Below, piece after piece: positions 57,105 through 64,000 of a stretch of 64,000 bases of DNA. The position numbers were made by a program, and so were the translations under genes. The notes beneath the pieces were generated by a model. It did not search any database and had not been told where the DNA came from. It was given only the letters and a program-made list of their open reading frames with translations. The stretch comes from Odontocerum albicorne (lineage: Eukaryota > Arthropoda > Insecta > Trichoptera > Odontoceridae): assembly GCA_949825065.1 (NCBI GenBank), contig OX463856.1, positions 13,081,238 through 13,145,237 of the forward strand, in the 5' to 3' direction. Position 1 is the first letter of the stretch; every line of letters starts with the position of its first letter.

Positions 57105-57310
57105 GCCTCGTAGTCCAGGACCCCCTTGCCATTCCAACGTCAATCCAATTGGAAAGTAAAACTGAGCCGTGAAGTTAGGTTTAAGTGAGTGAGCCGTTGC
57201 ACACTAGCAAATTCACCAGCCACACCACTGTACTGGATCCGATAGCTCACTGAAGTGAGACGATCGCAGCACACCAGCATGGTTTTTCATATATTAATAA
57301 ATATGACCGA
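57105..57310 (+). repeat. Rep-Y copy 3
   Basis: Reads gggcctcgtagtccaggacc, gtcaatccaattggaaa, accagccacaccactgtact, gatcgcagcacaccagcatg, then a tail with atatgaccgaagtcatagg. Best-preserved copy. Confidence 0.65.
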
Positions 57311-58424
57311 AGTCATAGGTATCCTTATACCCCTGAATACTAGACGGAAAAAGTGCATGTGTCATTTGAGGGGAGTAGCACAACACGGGGTTCGAATCGC
57401 CAACTCAAAACATATAGTATATGGTGCATGAACTTATCAATGTTTAGTTTAATTACACTAGAATAAAAAAATATATATATATCAACAAAAACACATATGG
57501 CGCATGAAATTATCAAAGTTTAGTTTAACAACACTAGAAAATAAAAATATCAACAAAATATATTAAAATAAAAATAAACAATTCAGTTATACTGTTAATG
57601 TAATAAAAAGTCTCCCAGTCAAGATTTGATAGGAAATTCCTGAGAATGCCCTCATGAAATAAATAACATTTTTTTCTTTAAATGTCCACCAAACGATACA
57701 TGGAGTTATCCAATTGTTATATTCCCTCGATTGATGAATTACAACGAACAACTATTGTTATCAAATTGCTATTAACATATTTGAATTGCTGTTTCTAGCA
57801 AAAGTGTGGAACGTAGTATGCCAAGAATTCTCTAATAACACTAGGAATTATGATGAATGGAATTAATAGAACGATTTAGCCACATCGATATTTTTCACAC
57901 TAATTTGATAGTATTCCGGAAATATATTTGTGATCAAATTGGATGATAGTTTTTCAAGTAAATTTTTGCATTTTTTTTTGTTTTTCTATTAACTCTCAGC
58001 CCCAAGCTCCGAAGTTGCAATTCTTCTGATTTGATACGAATAAATAATTAAAAAAATGTAATCTGTTTAGACAACGCTGTTTAGTCAACGCTGAAAAAAG
58101 TAATACATGTATTATTATCTTCCATTTTCATCATCCTCCTCTCCAACTTCTTCGCACAATATGTCACATGATCTCCGTTAAAACTCGAGCTAATTTTATT
58201 TGTTTTGTTTCCTGTTTATTTATTTATAATTGTGGAACTTTATAATTAATTTACTGGTATCATGCAATTATTTATAATTCATTAACTGTTAAATTTGATT
58301 ATATTTTTACGAACAATATTGTCCCGTTCAGTTTCTGAATAAAAAAAGCCTGTTTGAGCCATATGGACGATATGAACCGGGGATATGAACAATATTGTCT
58401 ATATCTTAAGAAGTAATACACATA
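57311..58424. other. spacer with an ~75-bp tandem duplication
   Basis: At 57408-57558 two copies of a unit with gcatgaa.ttatcaa.gtttag and acactagaa...atatcaacaaaa stand side by side. A B-box-like string (cggggttcgaatcgcc) is at 57396. The rest is AT-rich and unassigned. Confidence 0.45.
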
Positions 58425-58674
58425 TATTATTTATAGTTAAGGCATTAACAATGTGGAAGTTTAAAGGCATTGAAATTTGTTTTATCAAACACTGTTTATT
58501 CCACTTTATGTAACGGTCATAACCCTGCCGGTTTCAAGGTTTTTACCTCATCATCAGGGGAGCACAAACCAGTCTTGTTTGTGCTCTCCTGATGATAGGT
58601 GAAACCCTTGAAACCGGTAGGGCTATATCGATACATAAAGGGGAATAAACAGTTTGATAAAACAAATTACAATT
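58425..58674. mobile_element. FB-1 foldback element, copy D
   Basis: Complete left arm (tattatttatagttaaggca, atttgttttatcaaacactg, taaccctgccggtttcaagg, cctcatcatcaggggagcac) and mirrored right arm (gctctcctgatgataggtga, aaccggtagggctata, ggggaataaacag). The whole element could fold into one long hairpin. No coding capacity. Confidence 0.85.
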
Positions 58675-58713
58675 AAGAAATAAACATTAAATCGAATATA
58701 AAAGAATGTTCCG

Positions 58714-58908
58714 GTGATTGTCCGTCTTTGTGGGGTTCATGGGCATGTACTCACGTATACGTTTATGGATTTCGTGAGGATGGATAGTCATTTGAATGAT
58801 TTATTTATTATTTGCTTCATTTACTTTTGTCTGGTTGGTTGAAAGAGATTGCCGCTTGGCAATAAGCCCGCCAGATGTTATTTGGAATAAAAGTGTTAAA
58901 TAAATAAA
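58714..58908 (+). repeat. Rep-Z 3' end, plus strand
   Basis: Reads ggtgattgtccgtctttgtg, cgtttatggatttcgtgagg, gatagtcatttgaatgattt, cttttgtctggttggttgaa, then gagattgccgcttggcaata and an (aaat)n tail. The stem ttgcc/ggcaa is perfect. Confidence 0.7.
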
Positions 58909-59269
58909 TATAATCCTTATTTTAGAGTTTCACAAGGTGGATGTAGCTCAATAAGATATCAAGCATTTATCAAAATCATTTTTGTAAAAAAGTCATACGA
59001 TCTCCTGTTCTAATTTAAGTGAGCTTATGTACATAATATACAAACCCAAAAACGACAAAAACGCTCCCACCAACGTATAATGGCGCAAGTTTCCTATTTT
59101 AAATTCCAAACGAAACTTCAACTCCTGACAGAGTGAAATTAATTTTGTACTGACAAAGTTTTATCCTTCTGTAATGGCTCTTCTACTTCGGCAAAATTAC
59201 ACGATAATTTTCTTCGAAATCTCTTAATAAAGGGTGAATAATTTCTTAAAATTATTTTTTTATTATTGT
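58909..59269. other. unassigned spacer
   Basis: No recognised feature. Confidence 0.4.
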
Positions 59270-59808
59270 ATATACATTAGAACGTTTACAATTCACATCG
59301 TTTTTATTATATACATTATAACGTTTACAATTCACATAGTTTTTATTATATACATTAGAACGTTTACAATTCACAGCGTTTTAATGAATAGTGAACCATT
59401 GAGTACAAGATAAAAGTATTATTATATACATTAGAACGTTTACAATTCACATCGTTTTAATAAATAGTGAACCATTGTGCACAAGATAAGAGTATTATTA
59501 TATACATTAGAACGTTTACAATTCACATAGTTTTAATGAACAGTGAACCATTGAGTACAAGATAAGAGTAGAACATTATATACATTAGAACGTTTACAAT
59601 TCACATCGTTTTAATGAATAGTGAACCATTGAGTACAAGATAAGAGTAGAACATTATATTCATTAGACCGTTTACAATTCACATCGTTTTAATAAATAGT
59701 GAACCATTGTGCACAAGATAAGAGTATTATTATATACATTAGAACGTTTACAATTCACATATTTTCAATGAATAGTGAACCATTGAGTACAAGATAAGAG
59801 TATTAATT
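59270..59808. repeat. 76-bp tandem repeat, about 5-6 full units plus short ones
   Basis: The unit holds tatatacattagaacgttta, caattcacatcgttttaat and agtgaaccattgtgcacaag then ataagagta. agaacg at 59357 and 59433 gives the 76-base period. The first two units are shortened to about 45-50 bases. Two unit types (gtgcaca/gagtaca) alternate irregularly. Confidence 0.9.
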
Positions 59809-60179
59809 AAAGAAAAAACACCCATTTTGTGCGCCTGTGACTAGAAAACTTCATTACCTGTGACTAATTACAATTCACATATATTAAAAAAAAAACTAAA
59901 ATGTTAACACTGCATTCACCTTCTTACATAATTAAAATGCAAGGCTCTAAAATACACATAATTCCAACCGCATCGTTATCTCAACAACTACATCAAAATA
60001 ATGTCCAACTTAAACCATCATACTTTCTTTATTCGCATCAGTAAGTGAGGTAGTATTTTCTCAGAGGATGGAAGATTTAAGAGGGATATCAAAAGGCGTG
60101 TAGCGACAGGAATTAAAGTCAATAGAACACTAAAATTATTTTTTTTGAGCCGAATATTATCCAAATGTGCAAAGATCTT
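59809..60179. other. unassigned spacer
   Basis: No recognised feature. Confidence 0.4.
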
Positions 60180-60680
60180 GAAACTGTCAATATACTATTT
60201 TTGTCAACAATAGTATTTTAGTGCCAACTTTGTTGTATGAGAGTAAAACGTTGATCTCAAAAAGACTGAGCGGAGCTGAATAAATGCTGCGCAAATTCTC
60301 GCTTGAGACGAATATATGTAGTGACAATGTATGACCGAATACGGAATAAAGCGGTTAGGGATAAATTTGTATATTTTAAGGCTAATATTAGAGTAAGATG
60401 AAGAGCACGCTGAGATGGTTTGGGCATGTAGAATGAATCAATAAAGAAAGACTCACAAAACTAAATATAGTGATAAAATGTAGTGCAAATTTGAATGATG
60501 CTCTAAAAAAAAGAAACGTTGAAAGTCAGAGAAATCGTAGAAGTTTTACGAGAAGATGTATGGATGTTGAAGAGGCTTAGGATGTTTGTCGAGATATGAA
60601 AGTTTGGCGCTATGTCTTGTCTGTCTACTCCGAGAGGTATATGGCGTGATGGTATGTATGTATGCCTATCAATAATTGAC
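60180..60680 (+). pseudogene. LINE-A ORF2 C-terminal remnant, plus strand
   Basis: Reads STLRWFGHVE, stop, INKERLTKLN, then KRNVESQRNRRSFTRRCMDV and a tail actccgagaggtatatggcg. It shows the full order of C-terminal blocks with several stops. Confidence 0.65.
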
Positions 60681-60689
60681 ACTAGTGAC

Positions 60690-61290
60690 TAAGTGGAGAC
60701 CTTCAAAAGGTCCTCAATCCTCAGTCTCCCTCTATCAAAGAGCCACCTTGTAACATATCTTTTAAAATTTGAAGGCGCGATATTACAAAAAGCATAACAT
60801 TAATTTCTGTAGTATAAGCACCTTCTTCTGTAAGTAGATTCTTGATAAGTTTTTCTGCATTATTTTTGGGATGTGGACTGTTAACTGGTGACTGGGATGG
60901 GATGTTGGCAAGAGTCAGTAACTTTTCTTCATTATCATCTTAGTCTACACCACGCCATGTTTTTATTGAGATTGGTAGAGAGAACAAGATCCTGATGTAC
61001 ATATTTCATTTATGCTACATACCTTGTCATGCATGCTTTTCCTTCACTATCTCATGTTTCAAATTTGATTAATTTGATCATGCCACGGTTTTTAGGTCTT
61101 CCCAAACTTGTAGATTTTATACTACTCGCATGTTTTTTTATTTTTATGTGACTGAACCATCTCAATGCTCCTTTTTTCATCTCAAGTACTGGATCTTTTT
61201 TCAATTTGTATTACTTACTTACGTGCTTATTCTGGTGTGCATGGTTTTTCTACACATTAAGTTCTACCTCATTGTCTTCGAAACAATAAA
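60690..61290 (-). pseudogene. very degraded LINE-A tail, minus strand
   Basis: 60960-61240 shows minus-strand landmarks: catgctttttccttcact-like text, ttgatcatgccacggttttt, gtgactgaaccatctcaatg, catctcaagtactgg. The remaining part 60690-60950 is unassigned. Confidence 0.4.
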
Positions 61291-61300
61291 TTTATAAGGT

Positions 61301-61645
61301 TGTGGCGTCCATATGCGCGGTCAATGACCGACGAAATGACCTTTGCATACCTTAATAATTTGAAACAAACAAGTACAAGGTCCACACGCCGGTCATTCAA
61401 CTCACCATCATACGCGGAGCGCATTCCATGCTAGAGCGAGAAGGCAGCACATCTGTCGCGCCAAATCCCAAAACAAATTGTCACCTACACGCCGCACGCA
61501 GCGTATTGTGAATGCAGAAACGAGACGGCGGGATATCTTGCTCGCATTCCCGCACACATTCAAGAATAGTATAAATACCTACGTCTACCAATAAAATTTC
61601 TCTTTCCGCATTGCGATACAAACGAGTTTTATTTATCAACAAATC
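61301..61645 (+). repeat. putative solo LTR
   Basis: A GC-rich island beginning TGTGGCGTCC, with a TATA-like gtataaatacctac (61567-61580), then ccaataaaatttctctttcc (AATAAA) and a T-rich end. This promoter-then-polyA order is typical of insect LTRs with short R regions. I could not define the right edge or a target duplication, and no internal region adjoins it. It could instead be a host promoter. Confidence 0.35.
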
Positions 61646-62221
61646 ATCATCATCTCTCCCTTAAAGAACCAACTCCTAAAATGATGTTAGAAAGTTTCTT
61701 CAAGCTCTTGTATTGTGCATATATTTAACAAAATATTTGCACATGTGAGTATCAAATTGAAAAATCATATAACTATATTTATTTTAACTTAAAAAAAACG
61801 TTTATTGTTTATTCTTGAAAATATATTTTTTCCTGTTTAATTTATTTTAATGATTCATAAAATGAAATTTCGGATTAGAGCATGTAGAATATATTTTCTA
61901 TTATTGTATAATTATAATTTATTGAAGTGTACATATATCAAAATATACTTATATATCTTCGAACCATAAGCGTACTCCACAAAATTGGCTCCTTTACACT
62001 GAGAGCTATCCCAACGATCGCTCAAGTGCGGTGTTATCCTTGATATATATGAAAATGGGATATTGTTCCCCAGATCCTTAAAAAAGGCAAAACCCAAACT
62101 CGTCAAGTACCGCCCATACCAAACCCACATATTGTGAAACATAAGTTTTCAGAAAAAAAGTTTTTTATTTTATCTGAAGTTTTTCCATGAGAACAAGTAA
62201 ACAATGAAATTAATAATTTAT
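61646..62221. other. unassigned spacer
   Basis: A 76-codon minus frame (61912-62142) has no known domain. Confidence 0.4.
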
Positions 62222-62492
62222 TTTGTAGTTTATTTTATCAAACACTGTTTATTCCACTTTTTGTAACGGTATAACCCTACCAGTTTCGAGGTTTTCATAT
62301 AATCATCAGGGGAGCACAAAAAAGACTGATGATGAGGTGAAAGCATTGAGGTGCTCCCCTGATGATAAGGTGAAAACCTTGAAACCGGTAGGGTTATACA
62401 GTTACATAAAGTGGAATAAATAGTGTTTGATAAAACAAATTACAATGTCTTTAAACCTCTACAATGGCAATGCCTTAACTATAAATAATATG
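62222..62492. mobile_element. FB-1 foldback element, copy E
   Basis: Left arm attttatcaaacactgttta, gtaacggtataaccctacca; right arm aaaccggtagggttatacag, gtggaataaatagtgtttga, tacaatgtctttaaacctct and aactataaataatatga. The centre has an extra partial repeat of the gatgatgaggtgaaa / gtgctcccctgatgat unit, so the loop region is rearranged. Confidence 0.85.
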
Positions 62493-62527
62493 ATAATTTA
62501 TAGTATTTTAAGTTTTTTTCCATTTTA

Positions 62528-62685
62528 CTATAGCAAAAATCTCACTTAGACGAGAAGCAACAAAAATCACTCTTAGACGAGAAGCAACAAATATCACTAT
62601 TAAACGAGAAGCAAAAAAATCACTCTTAGACGAGAAGCAACAAAAAAAACTTATAAATCGAGATGCAAATAAAAAATCTAGGAGA
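62528..62685. repeat. ~29-bp degenerate tandem repeat, about 5 copies
   Basis: The phrase tcactcttagacgagaagca followed by acaaaaa repeats, later copies decaying to aaatcgagatgc. The minus-strand frame with FVASRL repeats only reflects it. Confidence 0.75.
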
Positions 62686-63079
62686 GTCAGAAAAAAAAAC
62701 ATAGAAAGAAAATGAAAACATGACATTCAAGAGGGAAGTATGCGGTTGCGTAGCCCACCATCAAATAAATCAACGTGTTGCTAAATACTCACTAAATCTT
62801 CTTTTCATGTATTTGTTGTCAATCTTGCTTAGTTCCGTAAACTAAATTAAAGTTTAAAACGTAAATTTTATATTTTGATCTACCTGTTACCTACAAACAT
62901 AATAATATTTCTGGTCGATTTCGCATGACTGATGGTCGTGATCTTTTTGAACTTTTCTCCTAATTCCACCTACAGTAATCCTCTGCCCCTCTCTATTTTG
63001 GACCCTGTCAGGTTTTTCTCATTCAGGACGAGTCCTTCTAAGTGGTCTTCTGAAGTACTTGCTGTAGTCATACATATAT
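62686..63079. other. unassigned spacer
   Basis: A C/T-rich segment at 62950-63060 may belong to the LINE tail that follows, but no motif is clear. Confidence 0.35.
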
Positions 63080-63470
63080 ACACACATGTCATCACGCTGT
63101 ATCTCTATCGAGATAAGAATAAGGAAAAAACACTAAATGTTCATATTGCGACACATATCTTTCGCTTTTTCTAGACCCATACACCTTCTCATACAGATCC
63201 TACGATTCCTCAGACATTTTACATTTCGGTTTTTCAAAATATCATGCACTTGATCCAACTATACTTTCCTTGATCTAATTCTAACATGTCTTCCATTGAC
63301 ATTTACACTGTATATTTGTTTCGTTAGTCTTTCTTCCTTCATTCGTTTTACATGTCCAAACCATTTCAACATACTTTTCTTCATCTTACTTAACACACCA
63401 ACCTTAAGTGCACATTCCTCCCTTATCACTTAATTTCGTCTTCTGTCACGCAATGAATTCTTATCAGTAG
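63080..63470 (-). pseudogene. LINE-A 3' end, minus strand
   Basis: Starts catgtcatcacgctgtatct then cttctcatacagatcctacg, cacttgatccaactatactt, cattgacatttacactgtat and cattcgttttacatgtccaa (HVxRMN). The order matches 45105-45500. Confidence 0.6.
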
Positions 63471-63834
63471 CTCTCATATTTGTTAGTAAACATAAGATTT
63501 AGAAATGATAGCCAACCAGGTTATATTATTTACAACGAAAGGGCAATATAACTCCACATAGTTCCACTATTTTTTTCCCCATCTCTGAAACCAGAACCAT
63601 GTTGTCGCCATGTGCTGATGACATGATGGTGATGATGATCTCATAATTTTTTTTTGAAAAAACATTCAATGTAATATTTTATATTTGAAATAAGCTAAAC
63701 ATTGTTTTAAAATAAGTTATCGAAAAAAATAAAAACAGTGAAAGATTAGAAGTATGAAAATTACAATTGCCTGTGTGATGAAATATTGGGTCCTTACATG
63801 TGAAATTGGCGTTTTGTTTGGGAGGAACATAAAG
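63471..63834. other. spacer with a possible SINE-1 tail
   Basis: 63490-63550 contains gccaaccaggttatattatt then tacaacgaaagggcaatata, like the SINE-1 3' end. The rest is AT-rich. Confidence 0.35.
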
Positions 63835-64000
63835 TTGATTTTTTTTAATATAATATATTTATTTAATCAAAGTATGTACCATTGCTATCTATGCACTTTT
63901 GCCATCTCATAGGTAGTTCATCGATCCCTTTACTAAAAAAAACCATTCGGACGGGAACCAATAAAATCTTTGAAGTCGGTTTGGACTGCCCCATCGGAGT
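63835..64000 (-). pseudogene. mariner-like transposase C-terminus, cut by the window edge
   Basis: On the minus strand it reads SRPNGFF, then after a one-base frameshift in a T-run SKGIDELPMRWQKCIDSNGT and YFD then TAA. This is the C-terminus of a mariner-family transposase distinct from both full-length copies. The right side continues beyond the window. The likely 3' terminal region (aaatcaactttatgttcctc on the minus strand) lies near 63815-63845. Confidence 0.7.

Overview
The window is transposon-dominated, AT-rich nuclear DNA from an animal, most likely an insect. Several signs point that way: full-length mariner elements with a DD34D transposase, many RTE- and Jockey/CR1-type non-LTR fragments, a tRNA-derived SINE with A and B boxes, and TTAA-, TTA- and TA-flanked MITEs. 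The exact order or species cannot be fixed from sequence alone. I found no convincing host gene, rRNA, functional tRNA gene or CRISPR array. Nearly every recognisable coding stretch is transposon-derived, and most are broken.

Layout. 1-4.8 kb: RT fragments and a nearly complete but inactivated Jockey/CR1-type LINE (ORF1 remnant 1339-1824, ORF2 1842-4694). 5.5-12.5 kb: LINE remnants, a SINE, a 264-bp MITE and a full-length mariner (9278-10564, one stop codon). 12.6-18.3 kb: a foldback element, a 599-bp piggyBac-type MITE, a TSD-flanked truncated LINE, and a 35-bp tandem array built on a tRNA-like A-box motif. 19734-29503: one 9.77-kb LTR retrotransposon on the minus strand with two 1245-bp LTRs differing at about 8 positions. 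It encodes only a Gag-like protein; no pol is visible, and much of the interior is degenerate local repeats. 29.6-35.1 kb: a Harbinger-like MITE, a 31-bp-arm hairpin, a 141-bp tandem repeat and the second, inverted piggyBac MITE. 36.4-38.1 kb: three SINE copies and a 1-kb array that repeatedly amplifies only the SINE head. 38.2-47.9 kb: TSD-flanked truncated LINEs, a pogo/Tigger-type remnant, a mariner 3' fragment and a 43-bp tandem repeat. 48.2-50 kb: a 5'-truncated RTE LINE with (AT)n on both sides. 50.2-64 kb: more LINE tails, a second 1287-bp mariner (two stops), three more foldback copies, a 76-bp tandem repeat, a possible solo LTR and a mariner C-terminus running off the window end.

How the parts relate. 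The SINE 3' tail resembles the 3' tail of a LINE-like repeat (Rep-Z), including a small stem-loop that keeps pairing in diverged copies. This fits the usual model in which a SINE borrows a LINE's reverse transcriptase. Nesting (a foldback element inside a LINE, a mariner inside a repeat) gives relative ages. I use local names: LINE-A, -B and -C for three 3'-end families, Rep-X, -Y and -Z for dispersed repeats, SINE-1, and FB-1 for the foldback family. The most unusual items are the Gag-only LTR element with its internally duplicated leader and the SINE-head tandem arrays. I did not find evidence of a wholly new functional system.
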